Positions 48,490 through 58,551 of a stretch of 64,000 nt of DNA are shown here, in pieces (position 1 is the first letter of the stretch; each line of letters opens with the position of its first letter). The notes below the pieces were generated by a model that ran no database searches, had not been told where the DNA came from, and saw only the letters and a program-made list of their open reading frames with translations. This DNA comes from CAVPXC01 sp963709505 (lineage in GTDB: Bacteria; Chloroflexota; Anaerolineae; JAAEKA01): assembly GCA_963709505.1 (NCBI GenBank), contig CAVPXC010000005.1, forward strand, positions 248,001 through 312,000, in the 5' to 3' direction. The position numbers and the translations under genes are program-made.

Positions 48490-50808
48490 TCAGTTAGAGC
48501 GAGGCACCATGGGGAGGTACTGGGCGGGGCGGACAGACACCCTGCCGTAGTGATAGCCGATGTCCGCTTGACCCTGATCCGGTTGTTGGTCCGTTCGAGT
48601 AGTCATATTGGCCAGACCGGCCGCTTGGGCCGTCTGGCCGCCGGCATCGACCAGTGGACTGGTGCTGGGCTGGCCCGATGGGATCTGAGAAAGGTAGTAT
48701 GGACCCAGCAAACCGTTGGTCAGTTGGGGATTGACCGAGAAATCGCTGGCGCCTTGAGCAATGCCGACGTAGTTGCCCAGCGAGTTGCTCCAAAAGCAAT
48801 TGCGCATCATCTGGGCCGGCTGGCTGGTACCGCCGATTCCGATACCGTTCTTCTGAACCAAGTTGTACGTCACCACTGGTCTAGCCCCAGTGGTCACGTA
48901 AATACCATGGCCGCCTCCGGCTTGGTCATTGTCGGACACCGTGTTATTAGATATCGTGGCGTTGGAGTTGCTAAGGTAAACGCCATCACCCACGTTGCCG
49001 GATCGGTTCCGAGCGACCAGATTGTTAGTCACCGTTGGTGAACTATCAAGGATGACTAGCCCGCCCCCGATGTCCTGAGCGACATTGGCAACGATCTGAT
49101 TGCCGTTCAAGCGCGTCAACGTGTTGTCGAGATAAACACCAGCACCATGACTGCCGGCCTCGTTGTGACTGATGATACTGTCTGTGATCAGGCTATTGTT
49201 ATCGTCCATGATCAACAACCCTCCGCCGACGCTGCCGGCATGGTTATGGCTGATGCTGCTTTTCTCGATTTGCACCCGAGAGCCACTGACTACAATGATA
49301 GCGCCTCCGCTAACCCCAGCGTGGTTGCCAATGAACGTGCCATAGCGGATCGTGACAACGGCGTTGATGTTAAGAACGATAGCTCCGCCGTAGAGATTGG
49401 CATTATTGTCGACGAATTCGGAGTTCTCGATGATTGGCGCTGCTCCTTCCTCAATCTGAATAGCGCCGCCATCTCGCTCTGCGAGATTGCCAACAAAGCG
49501 GTTGTTGCGCAAGAGAGGTGTCGCCCGATCGTAGATCTTCATGCCACCGCCCACTTCACCGGCGTGGTTGAAGCTGATGCTATTGCTTTCGATTACACCG
49601 CTCGACGCTTCCTGGATCACAACGCCTCCGCCATCTATGTTGGCGCGATTGTGCTCAATGCGGTTTTTGCCCAGTTCGACATAAGCCTGGTTGTTGATCA
49701 CGACCCCTCCGCCAAACGAAGTGGCCTGATTGTCGCGAATTGTATTCTGGATGATCCTGGCTTGTCCACCCTGCACATAAATGCCGGCACCGTCAATGGC
49801 GTGGTTGTTGGCTATGGTGTTGCCCACTACCAAAGGATTGCTGGCGGTGTATAGATGAATCGCGCCCCCGACGTTTCTCGCGCTGTTTCCGTCAAAAACA
49901 CTATTGCGAATCTCTCCGCCCGTCTGGTTGATCAGAATGGCACCGCCGGTGAGATCAAAAGCCTGATTGTTGGCAAAATAGCTGCTGTCTACCAGAAGCT
50001 GCGCCCCGGTGAATGCGCCGATCGCGCCCCCCCAAACCTGGGCCTGATTGCCAAGAAACTGGCAGTTCGTCACCGTGACCGAGGCGTGGTCGTTCCACAA
50101 GCCGCCGCCCTGCCCGGCATGATTGTTGGTGACAACAACACCATTCATGGTGAGTATGGATTGGTTGAAGGCTACAATCGCACCGCCGCTGTCAACAGCA
50201 CTGTTGTTTTCAATCGTGCTGCTGCTCACCGTGGCACGCCCGCCGAAAATACCCAGGCCACCGCCATGGCTGGCCGTGTTATCGTGTATCTGGACCGCCT
50301 GCAGTAAAACGTCTGCGCCCTCCATCGCGCTCACACCACCGCCTATTTGGGTCGCTCTGTTGCCATAGATCGCCACATTGCGGATGGTAGGCATTGCGTT
50401 CTGGCGCGCAAAGATACCCGCGCCGAAGGCACCACCTCCATTGGTCACTGCCAGCTGTTCAACCACAGTTGCGCGGCCAATGGCTCCTCCTTCGGCGAGG
50501 ATCACAGGAAACGCGCCGTTGCTCCGCAGGATCGTCTGTGCAGCGCCGGCGCCGTATAGGCTAACACCAGGTCGCAACGTGATGTGCTCTTGATAGGTCC
50601 CGGGACCAATGCGGATGGTGCTTCCCGCGCTTGCGGCGTTGATGGCTGGCTGGATGGACTGGTAAGTACAGCCGGTGGCGCAGACATCATAAGTTTGGGC
50701 CTGCGCCTTGTGGCTTGGTTCCACAAAGATGGAAAACGGACCCGTGACAGTGATAACTACGATCAGGACCTTGACGACGGCCTGTCGAAAGGAAGGTAGA
50801 GCGGTCAT
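48490..50808 (-). CDS. Secreted right-handed beta-helix repeat protein
   Basis: 772 residues. ATG 50808, preceded by GAGAGGTG, opens a signal peptide (VVKVLIVVITVTGPFSIF). A pectate-lyase-like start follows (ATGCTYQSIQPAINAASAGS, TIRIGPGTYQEHITLRPG), then about 24 parallel beta-helix coils of about 23 residues with recurring NN/GGG turns (HDNTASHGGGLGI, VTNNHAGQGGGLWN, FANNQAFDLTGGAI). No catalytic residues of pectate lyases are evident. The end, PAQYLPMVPRSN, resembles the YLPLV-type tail seen on many secreted proteins of Anaerolineae. The frame is unbroken over 2.3 kb. Probably an adhesin-like surface protein. Confidence 0.85.
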   Translation of the reverse strand: MTALPSFRQAVVKVLIVVITVTGPFSIFVEPSHKAQAQTYDVCATGCTYQSIQPAINAASAGSTIRIGPGTYQEHITLRPGVSLYGAGAAQTILRSNGAFPVILAEGGAIGRATVVEQLAVTNGGGAFGAGIFARQNAMPTIRNVAIYGNRATQIGGGVSAMEGADVLLQAVQIHDNTASHGGGLGIFGGRATVSSSTIENNSAVDSGGAIVAFNQSILTMNGVVVTNNHAGQGGGLWNDHASVTVTNCQFLGNQAQVWGGAIGAFTGAQLLVDSSYFANNQAFDLTGGAILINQTGGEIRNSVFDGNSARNVGGAIHLYTASNPLVVGNTIANNHAIDGAGIYVQGGQARIIQNTIRDNQATSFGGGVVINNQAYVELGKNRIEHNRANIDGGGVVIQEASSGVIESNSISFNHAGEVGGGMKIYDRATPLLRNNRFVGNLAERDGGAIQIEEGAAPIIENSEFVDNNANLYGGAIVLNINAVVTIRYGTFIGNHAGVSGGAIIVVSGSRVQIEKSSISHNHAGSVGGGLLIMDDNNSLITDSIISHNEAGSHGAGVYLDNTLTRLNGNQIVANVAQDIGGGLVILDSSPTVTNNLVARNRSGNVGDGVYLSNSNATISNNTVSDNDQAGGGHGIYVTTGARPVVTYNLVQKNGIGIGGTSQPAQMMRNCFWSNSLGNYVGIAQGASDFSVNPQLTNGLLGPYYLSQIPSGQPSTSPLVDAGGQTAQAAGLANMTTRTDQQPDQGQADIGYHYGRVSVRPAQYLPMVPRSN

Positions 50809-50865
50809 GGTCACCTCTCTCAAACTAGAATCTATGCGCACATTCCGTACGTGCATAGTCTTACA

Positions 50866-50894
50866 AGTATAAGGGGCTGCGACACTGCAAGCAA
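50866..50894 (-). promoter_or_regulatory. Probable promoter of the beta-helix gene
   Basis: On the minus strand: TTGCTT, 17 nt, TATACT, about 58 nt upstream of the start codon. Confidence 0.5.
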
Positions 50895-51296
50895 TGGGAA
50901 ATTCGTCCTGACAGTGCCCTGATCCGGCCAGCAGCCATGCAAGGGTTAAGTGCACGGACACAACACGTTCGCCGTGCGTTGTCTGCGGTTGAAGTACACC
51001 TGCATTGCGGCGCTTGCGCGGGAGCGCGTATTCGATCGCTTGGCAGTTACTGAGTTGATCCAAGTTGCCATCCCCAATGGGCAATATTGGAAAGCAGTGC
51101 AAAACGCCAAGGTCAGCCTCAGCTAAGCCACGAGTGTTGGTAGAAAGAAGCTTTCTGTCGAGGCTGACTGAACGGAGAGCTGAACTATCGAAGCGTGACC
51201 TCCCTATCCCAATATGTTGTGAAGACTATAACTTATCTGGCCTGTCGAGTCAAATACGTTCGAAGGACGTTTGCCCGATGATTGCTCGACGGATGG
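50895..51296. other. Spacer without supported gene
   Basis: Short frames exist on both strands but none has a ribosome binding site, family motif or coding-like composition. No terminator for the upstream lipoprotein gene is obvious. I see a weak inverse pair near 51090-51170 (GTCAGCCTCAGC / GAGGCTGAC). Confidence 0.4.
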
Positions 51297-52754
51297 TCAA
51301 CGGCTTGGTATAGACGTGGGATCGGCCGGCGGTGGCTCTGATGGCGTGGGTGTATCCTGCGGCGGTGGTGCCGGGGGAATAGTCTCAGAAGGGGGGGCTC
51401 GGCCGGTGCACCGACGGTAGCTTCGACCGTGGGCGTCAGCTCGGCGTCTGTGTTGCTCGGTTGGAAAACTCCCGAAGCGGTAGGAGGCCAGGGCGCAAAG
51501 GGCTCGCCACGGTCGTACTGCCCCTTAAGATAGTCGCGGATACGCATGATCCAGGCCAACAAACCGGGGGCAGCCTCACCGCTCCAATTGATAGGGTCGC
51601 TCAATTGCCAGAATTGTGTCCATCCCTCGTCGCGCTGGCCCGCGAGCTCGTAGGCGATGAGTGCGGTCACCGCCCTGCCGATCGTATCCTGGTCCGGCAG
51701 TGGTTGACCAAAAGTCGCCTCCACGGCCGACTTCGCCCGATCACCCTGGTCTTTGACATAGCCAGGATACCAGCGTGAAACGTCGACGTATCTCGTCCCA
51801 TCCCAGGCCGAGACGCGCGTGATCTCAGGCGAGGCAGAACGGGACAGGCCAAAAGCGTGCTCGAAACGGCCATCCAACACGATGACCTCCGGCTTGCCAT
51901 CGCCGTCGAAATCCGTCAGCCAACGAGGAATGAACGGGTTGGTCACCAGATTCAGCGCAGGCACCGCGCCGGTAAGCTCTCGCACCTCGACCGCAGAACC
52001 GGCAGCAGCCTTAGCGGCCGCCGCAGGTTGTTTGTTGGCTAGCTGCAAGATATACAGTCGGGTACAAGCATAGCAAAAGCCGCCGTTGGCCGTCCAGATT
52101 GGCAGACTCAAGCAGGCCGTCCCCATTGATGTCGCGCCACCCGAGGGACTCCTCCCAGCTATAGCCAAGCCCGGCAAACTGAATCGTCTGGTCGTTGCCC
52201 TCATCCTTAAAAAGCAGCTCCGGCGGTTTACCGCTGCGATAGCGATAGATCAGCAGACGGGGCACTTTATCGCCAACGTTGCCCTCGCCCTTGGTAGAAG
52301 GGGGTTCGATAATCGAAGCGACGACCCGATTGCGGCCTGAGCCTGTGGTCAGTTGGTCGGCAAGTGTGTACCCGGCCGCGTCAAACCTTGCGATCAATTC
52401 GTTGGAGAGGCCCAGTGCTTTCGCAATCGGTCCGGGTGTGGGCGTAGGCGTGGGTGTGGGTGTGCGCGTAGCCGTGGGCGTGGCCGTGAACGTCCTGCTC
52501 GGTGTCGGAGTCACCGTTGCGGTCGCCGTTGCCGTGTCGGTGGGGCGTGGGGCCAACGTCTCATTTGGCCGTGGCGTAGGTGGAGTTGGAGTATCAGTGG
52601 GTAACGCGGCGAGCGCGCCTCGATCGGGCGTTGGCAGCGCCATAGGCGCACAACCCGCCAGAAGAATCCATGCCAGGCCGGTGAGAACAACGACGATGGA
52701 CGGGAGATGGGGGAGACGTATCGGAAGGTGGAAGTGACCTAGCAGTCTAGGCAT
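51297..52754 (-). CDS. Lipoprotein with Thr/Pro linker and FG-GAP-like region, two frameshifts
   Basis: About 485 residues, ATG 52754, signal with lipobox (WILLAGC), then a TPTPTP linker of about 80 residues. The next domain contains calcium-loop-like stretches WRDINGDGLLESANL and TDFDGDGKPEVIVLDG, as in proteins with FG-GAP-like repeats. Frame changes near 52075 and in a run of seven C near 51394; the corrected C-terminus is a second Pro-rich stretch (IPPAPPPQDTPTPSEPPPAD) ending at TGA 51297-51299. Exported and lipid-anchored; function unknown. Confidence 0.72.
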
Positions 52755-52847
52755 GGGGCCAATTGTAGCACCCGCTCAAGTCGCTGTCAAAGACAGCATC
52801 ATCTCGCGACAGGAACGATCCAGCGCCGGTGGCTTCGCACAGACTGA

Positions 52848-52884
52848 GCTGAAAACCGCGGACTTGCGGAGGCGCGGACCAGAA
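52848..52884 (+). repeat. REP-like element, copy 7 (inverse partner of copy 8)
   Basis: GCTGAAAACCGCGGACTTGC, then GGAGGCGCGGACCAGA. It pairs with copy 8 over about 33 nt to form a large hairpin between the recA stop and the next gene. Confidence 0.75.
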
Positions 52885-52900
52885 CGGAGTCGAATTAGAC

Positions 52901-52933
52901 GGTCCGAGCCTCCGCAAGTCCGCGGTTCTCAGC
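52901..52933 (-). repeat. REP-like element, copy 8 (after recA)
   Basis: Minus strand: GCTGAGAACCGCGGACTTGC, then GGAGGCTCGGACC, starting directly after the recA stop codon. Confidence 0.78.
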
Positions 52934-54124
<1,191 letters not shown>

Positions 54125-54214
54125 TTGTGTGCCTCCAAATCATCATTCCGTGCCCGTGAGCTCGGGCGTACGGCCAAAATAGTGGGGTAGACTTACGCCC
54201 ACCGAAGTGGCATT

Positions 54215-54243
54215 ATGATAGCACGTATGTTCTGTGCTGTCAA
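54215..54243 (-). promoter_or_regulatory. recA promoter with SOS-box-like operator in the spacer
   Basis: On the minus strand: TTGACA, 17 nt, TATCAT. The spacer contains GAACATACGTGC (54221-54232), close to the GAAC-N4-GTTC form of the Gram-positive LexA box with one change. It is about 90 nt upstream of the recA start. Confidence 0.6.
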
Positions 54244-54277
54244 ATCTTACAACCCGCTCAGAGCTCTGTTAAGCCAG

Positions 54278-54438
54278 GCTTCATACCGTGTCATCCTGAG
54301 GCTCGGCGAAGGATCTCGGCGTGGATGCAAGCGGGGATCCTTCGCCAAGCCTCAGGATGACACGGCACAAAAATCAACCTAACAGAGCCCTCAGGATGAC
54401 ACTCACAACTCCTAACTTAACAAAGCACTCAGGATGAC
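54278..54438. repeat. Inverted dispersed repeat TGTCATCCTGAG...CTCAGGATGACA
   Basis: GTGTCATCCTGAGGCTCGGC followed by GAAGGATCT on the left pairs with GATCCTTCG and CCAAGCCTCAGGATGACAC on the right. Two further right-half copies (CTCAGGATGACAC) lie at about 54390 and 54430. It occupies the spacer between the divergent recA and Crp/Fnr genes. This type of repeat is widespread in bacterial genomes. Confidence 0.8.
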
Positions 54439-54494
54439 ACAATTAAGCACTTTTGAGAAGCCCTGCCCTCAAAGTCGGTTTTTCTCCCGGCGAA

Positions 54495-54523
54495 TTGGCA
54501 CACCTGTCACAGCATGCTATAAT
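54495..54523 (+). promoter_or_regulatory. Probable promoter of the Crp/Fnr regulator gene
   Basis: TTGGCA, 17 nt, TATAAT. The spacer contains CCTGTCAC. The leader is about 80 nt. Confidence 0.6.
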
Positions 54524-54610
54524 AGCACCGCCCAAGCTCCAGTCAGACGCGCTGCCAGAGAGCGATGAGTCCAAGACGAGCTCCTCACAGCGACTGTAAG
54601 CCAAGCCATC

Positions 54611-55351
54611 ATGAACAGCGAAGTCGTCCAACAACATCGCGCAACGCCGGCCGAAAAGCTACAACTCAACATGGTGCAAGTGGTGCGCACCGTGCCTCTT
54701 TTCGCGTCGCTACGGGAACGAGACTGGGACGAGGTCGCAAGCCAGTTGACCGGGCTGTGCTATCCGCGCGAGGCCTATATCTTTTTCGCCGGAGACGCGC
54801 CGGAGAATCTCTTCGTGGTCTGGATGGGCCGGGTCAAACTCGTACGTCATTCGATCGACGGCCGCGATGTGGTGCTCGACGTACTCGGGCCGGGTCGCCT
54901 CTTGGGCGAAGTAGCCGTCTTCGAAGGTGCAACCTACAGCCAAACCGCCCAGGCCATGGAGGAGGTCGCCGTCATCGCCATCCCCCGCAACGACTACCTT
55001 GATCTGCTGCAGCGCTACCCGACCCTGGCGCTCGCCGTCATCAACGAACTGGGTCGCCGACTGCGCGTTGCAAACGACCTGGTGCAAAGCCTGGCAGTGG
55101 ATCGAGTTGAACAACGAATCGCTCGAGCCCTGCTCCGCTTGGCCCTGTACAACGGCACACCCTCCAAGGATGGCCTGATGATCCAGATGCGGCTGACCCG
55201 CCAGGACCTGGCCGACATGACCGGCACAACGGTCGAAACCGCCATCCGCATCATGAGCCGCTTTCGTAAACAAGGCTGGATCACCACACAGCGAGGGCGC
55301 GTCATCATCAAACTGCCCGAGCAATTGAACCAGGTTGCCAACCAAAACTGA
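54611..55351 (+). CDS. Crp/Fnr-family transcription regulator
   Basis: 246 residues, ATG at 54611. The N-terminal cyclic-nucleotide-binding-like domain (VPLFASLRERDWDEVASQL, FFAGDAPENLFVVWMGRVKL, GPGRLLGEVAVFEG) is followed by the long dimerisation helix and a winged helix-turn-helix, RLTRQDLADMTGTTVETAIRIMSRFRKQGWI. There are no N-terminal Cys for an Fnr iron-sulfur cluster. It is 2 nt upstream of the PyrK-like gene and in the same operon, so it may regulate it. Confidence 0.9.
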   Translation: MNSEVVQQHRATPAEKLQLNMVQVVRTVPLFASLRERDWDEVASQLTGLCYPREAYIFFAGDAPENLFVVWMGRVKLVRHSIDGRDVVLDVLGPGRLLGEVAVFEGATYSQTAQAMEEVAVIAIPRNDYLDLLQRYPTLALAVINELGRRLRVANDLVQSLAVDRVEQRIARALLRLALYNGTPSKDGLMIQMRLTRQDLADMTGTTVETAIRIMSRFRKQGWITTQRGRVIIKLPEQLNQVANQN

Positions 55352-55353
55352 CC

Positions 55354-56133
55354 GTGAACCCAGCGGCCATACTTGAAAGTCGCTACGAACTGAGCCCGGG
55401 TGTGGCCGTGCGTGTCCAGCTGCCAACGCGGGCTCAGCCGTGCCAGCCAGGCCAGTTTTTCATGATCCGTTGCGGCGCTAATTGGACCCCCTACCTGCGC
55501 CGGGCGCTTTTTCCTTCCAGCATCGAGGGCAACACCGTCACGTTCTGGGGATTTCCAGCCCGCGACGATGGCTTGGCCTGGCTGGCAGTCCAGCCAGAAG
55601 GAACCCATCTGGACGTGCTCGGCCCGTTCGGCAAGGGTTTTTCCCTCCACGCCCACGATCGACACCTGCTGCTCGTCGCCGAGGCGGTCTTTGCCAGCCC
55701 GCTGCTGGCGTTGATCGCAGCTCAACTCGCCCGCCAGGGCGGCGTCGGTCTTCTGGTGGAGGCAGCCACCGCTGCGGACCTGCTGCCTCCCGCCCTCCTG
55801 CCCCCAGCCGTCGAGTACTACACAGCCACGGCTGATCGTTCCGCCGGACATGACCAAACCCTCGACTCGATTCTCGACTGGGCGCTGCCCTGGACGGACA
55901 AGCTATGCGCAGCCGGATCGGCTCCCTTCCTGCACCGGCTTAAGCGAAAGGTGGCTTCCGAGCGCAATGCCGGCCCGGCGGACACTCTGCACGCAGGCTT
56001 TGCACAGGCCTTGGCCCCCGTGCCGCTGCCATGTGGGGTCGGCGCCTGTCTGGCTTGCCTCGTCAATACCGGTCGCGGCACTCACCGGGCCTGCCAACGC
56101 GGTCCCGTGTTCGATTTGACGGAGTTGGGGTAA
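55354..56133 (+). CDS. PyrK-like electron-transfer subunit, divergent cofactor site
   Basis: 259 residues from GTG 55354. The C-terminus has the [2Fe-2S] pattern CGVGACLACLVNTGRG followed by AC, with C-x4-C-x2-C-x11-C spacing as in PyrK. The FAD-binding region is only partly kept (YLRRALFPSS rather than RRPxSI). The glycine-rich NAD-binding loop expected in PyrK as VGGGIGxAP is replaced by VAEAVFASP. So the iron-sulfur site looks intact while nucleotide binding is doubtful. It is followed 3 nt later by the PyrD-like gene. Confidence 0.75.
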   Translation: MNPAAILESRYELSPGVAVRVQLPTRAQPCQPGQFFMIRCGANWTPYLRRALFPSSIEGNTVTFWGFPARDDGLAWLAVQPEGTHLDVLGPFGKGFSLHAHDRHLLLVAEAVFASPLLALIAAQLARQGGVGLLVEAATAADLLPPALLPPAVEYYTATADRSAGHDQTLDSILDWALPWTDKLCAAGSAPFLHRLKRKVASERNAGPADTLHAGFAQALAPVPLPCGVGACLACLVNTGRGTHRACQRGPVFDLTELG

Positions 56134-56136
56134 CTC

Positions 56137-56985
56137 ATGACACCGGCCAGCTCGATCGCAGTAGAACTAGCGCCGCAGCACAAACTAGGGTTGGCATTAA
56201 CCAACCCGGTCCTGCTGGCATGCGGCGTAATCGGCTATGGCGACGCGCTGGCGCCCGGCCTGGACTTGTCACGCCTGGGCGGCTTCGTGACCGCCCCTGT
56301 CACGCGACGGCCCATGCACGGCCAGCCGCCGCGCGTGCTCGATGGCCCAGGCGGGCTCCTTTGGCAGCGCGGTCGCTGGAACCCAGGCATCCGCAATGTT
56401 CTGCGCGATCACGCAGCCCTGTGGCGTCGCTGCCCGACACCGGTGATCGTCCACATCGCCGGCGACGAGCCGGACGAGCTGGCCGCAGTCGCCGAAGCGC
56501 TCGAGCAAACGCCGGGAGTGGCCGGTCTGGAGATTGACCTGTTTACCACACAGCTCGACAGCGTTTTCGCCATGGCCGACACCGCAACCGAGATGGTGAA
56601 AGCGGTGCGCAGAGCGGCCGATCTTCCGCTGCTGGCGCGGTTGCCTATCGGTCTTATCGACGAGGCCATCGAGCCAGTATTGGATGCCGGCGTGGATGCA
56701 CTGGTCCTTGCCCAGCCGCCCACCGGGCTGCGCCTCGATCCTGGCACCTCAGTCATCGTCCGAGGCGGCATGCACGGCCCCGCGCTGACTCTATTGATCG
56801 CGGCCCGCCTGGCCGAGCTAGCCGGCTGGGTGGGCGTGCCACTGGTGGCCTGCGGCGGTGTGCACAGCCTGGAGGACGTCTTGACCTTTCTGGCCGTTGG
56901 AGCCAAGGCCGTTCAGATCGACACTGCGGTTTGGGTGGACCCCGACCTGCCCGGCCGGATCGCAGCGGCGCTGGCCGGGAACTGA
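56137..56985 (+). CDS. PyrD (dihydroorotate dehydrogenase 1B)-like protein lacking the catalytic motif
   Basis: 282 residues, ATG at 56137. The fold pattern is that of class 1B dihydroorotate dehydrogenase: ALTNPVLLACGVIGYG, DLSRLGGFVTAPVTRRPMHG, NPGIRNVL, then LPLLARLPIGLIDEA, the C-terminal VPLVACGGVHSLEDVLTFLAVGAKAVQIDTAV with the FMN phosphate loops. But NAIGLQNPG is replaced by WQRGRWNPG, and the catalytic-loop motif NISCPN is replaced by DLFTTQLDS, so the active-site Cys is missing. It may be a non-catalytic or functionally changed paralogue of PyrD. Confidence 0.75.
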   Translation: MTPASSIAVELAPQHKLGLALTNPVLLACGVIGYGDALAPGLDLSRLGGFVTAPVTRRPMHGQPPRVLDGPGGLLWQRGRWNPGIRNVLRDHAALWRRCPTPVIVHIAGDEPDELAAVAEALEQTPGVAGLEIDLFTTQLDSVFAMADTATEMVKAVRRAADLPLLARLPIGLIDEAIEPVLDAGVDALVLAQPPTGLRLDPGTSVIVRGGMHGPALTLLIAARLAELAGWVGVPLVACGGVHSLEDVLTFLAVGAKAVQIDTAVWVDPDLPGRIAAALAGN

Positions 56986-56989
56986 CCTA

Positions 56990-58072
56990 ATGCAGCCTGC
57001 CTCCAGCGGCCGTAGTTCGCAGCGGCCGATCGACCGGCTGTCCGGTGCGATTCCGCTCTTCGTAATCGGCTGGCGCGAGGTATTCGTGCCTCTGGCCGTT
57101 GTTCTGCACAACCAGCACGGCTCCACGTTGGCCGTCGCCGGGCTGGCGATCGCAGCATCGCGACTGGGCGGCTGGCTGCATGCGAAAGGATCGTTCAAGC
57201 GACCGCCGTACGAAGCGGCGCTCCTGGGCGGAATCGCGCTGTTGCTGCTGGGTCTGGCGCCGGAGGAAGGGCCGGTCGGCCTGCTGCTCTGGTTTGTCTT
57301 CGGTGTGACCTGGCCGATTCTGCACGAAGCCTTGGCGGCGCGCGTTTGGCAGGGCTGGGCCGGCGCAGCCATTCTTCTGACAGGCATGGTTGTGGCCGGA
57401 CCGTTGGCCAGCGGCCCGGGAACCTGGCTGATCGCAGGCTGCTTCTTCTTCCTGGCCTGGCGCATCGGCCCGACCCAAGCGGCAAGCGCCCCTTCTGAAG
57501 CTACGATTCGGGAGGGGCAGGAGCCACCGGCACAGTCCGGCAGACGCGACGCCCTGCCGTTTCTGTTCAGCTTCGCCAGCCTCATGTGGATCTGGCTTGT
57601 GCCGGTGCAGCTCATCGACCTGGGCCTGGCGCCCCAGAGCTTTGGCATCCTGGTGGCCGCCAGCTGGCTGGCACGGCTGGGCGGCGCATGGGCGGCTGAA
57701 CGCCTGCGCTTGAGAATGCCCCGAGGCACAGCACAGGGTTTGGTCGGCCTTGGCTTGCTGGGGGCCATCTTGCTGATCGCCTCTGCCCACACGCCTTGGC
57801 TGCTGTTGGTCGGGATGGTGGTCTACGGTGCATCGATCGGTGTCGTCGGCGTCCACCCCCCAATCGAACGCCCCGAATTTGGCTGCTTGCCCGGCCGGGC
57901 CCAAGCCCTGGGCGAGGTACTCGGCCCGCTCGCCGGAGTAACTGCCTATCTGCTCGGCGGACCTCTAGCCGTATTCGCCAGCGCCGCCCTGGCCACCATC
58001 GCCCTTTCCATCGCCCTCCTTACCCAACCGCCCAAACCCAACACCTTGACACCTGACACTCCGACACTCTGA
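56990..58072 (+). CDS. MFS-like membrane protein
   Basis: About 360 residues, ATG at 56990, ten or more hydrophobic helices (IPLFVIGWREVFVPLAVVLHNQ, GGIALLLLGLA, VFGVTWPILHEALAARVW, ILLTGMVVAGPLA) with short basic loops between them, as in major facilitator transporters. Substrate unknown. The last residues (TLTPDTPTL) are encoded by the GACACCT-type repeat tract before dtd, so the original end is uncertain. It is probably in the operon with the PyrK/PyrD-like pair. Confidence 0.72.
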   Translation: MQPASSGRSSQRPIDRLSGAIPLFVIGWREVFVPLAVVLHNQHGSTLAVAGLAIAASRLGGWLHAKGSFKRPPYEAALLGGIALLLLGLAPEEGPVGLLLWFVFGVTWPILHEALAARVWQGWAGAAILLTGMVVAGPLASGPGTWLIAGCFFFLAWRIGPTQAASAPSEATIREGQEPPAQSGRRDALPFLFSFASLMWIWLVPVQLIDLGLAPQSFGILVAASWLARLGGAWAAERLRLRMPRGTAQGLVGLGLLGAILLIASAHTPWLLLVGMVVYGASIGVVGVHPPIERPEFGCLPGRAQALGEVLGPLAGVTAYLLGGPLAVFASAALATIALSIALLTQPPKPNTLTPDTPTL

Positions 58073-58078
58073 CACTCT
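58037..58078. repeat. Half of a 7-nt repeat tract, locus g (before dtd)
   Basis: CACCTTGACACCTGACACTC, then CGACACTCTGACACTCT, running to the dtd start codon. Only the right-hand half of the usual converging tract is present. Confidence 0.7.
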
Positions 58079-58537
58079 ATGCGAGCAGTCCTCCAACGCG
58101 TAAGCACAGCCTCCGTATCAATAGACGGCCGGGTCGTCGGCGCCATCGACCGCGGCTTCTTGATCTTGCTGGGAGTGACCCACGACGACGGCGAGGCCGA
58201 GGCGGCCTGGCTGGCGCGAAAAATCGCCGGCCTGCGCTTGTTTGAGGACGACGCGGGCAAGTTCAACCGGTCCCTGCACGACGTCGGCGGGGCCGTGTTG
58301 GTGGTCAGCCAGTTCACCCTCTACGGCGACACACGCAAAGGTCGCCGGCCCAGCTTTACCGACGCGGCACGGCCCGAACAGGCCGAACCGTTGTGCAATC
58401 GCTTTGTAGAGCTGCTGCGCGCCGAAGGAGTGACGGTCGAAACCGGCGTCTTTGGCGCCATGATGGCAGTGGCACTGGTCAACGATGGCCCGGTGACATT
58501 GTGGCTGGATACCGCGACGCTGATACGCGGTGAATGA
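58079..58537 (+). CDS. dtd: D-aminoacyl-tRNA deacylase
   Basis: 152 residues, ATG at 58079. It hydrolyses D-amino acids from tRNA. Family motifs MRAVLQRVSTASVSI, LLGVTHDDGEAEA, LVVSQFTLYGDTRKGRRPSF (the SQFTLYGDT signature) and NDGPVTLWLDT (the GP motif) are all present, and the length is normal. Confidence 0.95.
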   Translation: MRAVLQRVSTASVSIDGRVVGAIDRGFLILLGVTHDDGEAEAAWLARKIAGLRLFEDDAGKFNRSLHDVGGAVLVVSQFTLYGDTRKGRRPSFTDAARPEQAEPLCNRFVELLRAEGVTVETGVFGAMMAVALVNDGPVTLWLDTATLIRGE

Positions 58538-58551
58538 AAGAAGGAGAAACC

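Noticed and set aside
49147..49854. Plus-strand frame of 235 codons opposite the beta-helix gene
   Set aside because: It is a shadow of the regular beta-helix repeats on the minus strand, without start signals or family motif.
50809..51102. N-terminal extension of the beta-helix frame
   Set aside because: It lacks a signal peptide and contains the likely promoter; ATG 50808 has a ribosome binding site and opens a proper signal peptide.
51065..51313. Plus-strand frame of 82 codons in the spacer before the lipoprotein gene
   Set aside because: No ribosome binding site, no coding-like composition and no recognisable motif; it overlaps the end of a supported gene on the other strand.
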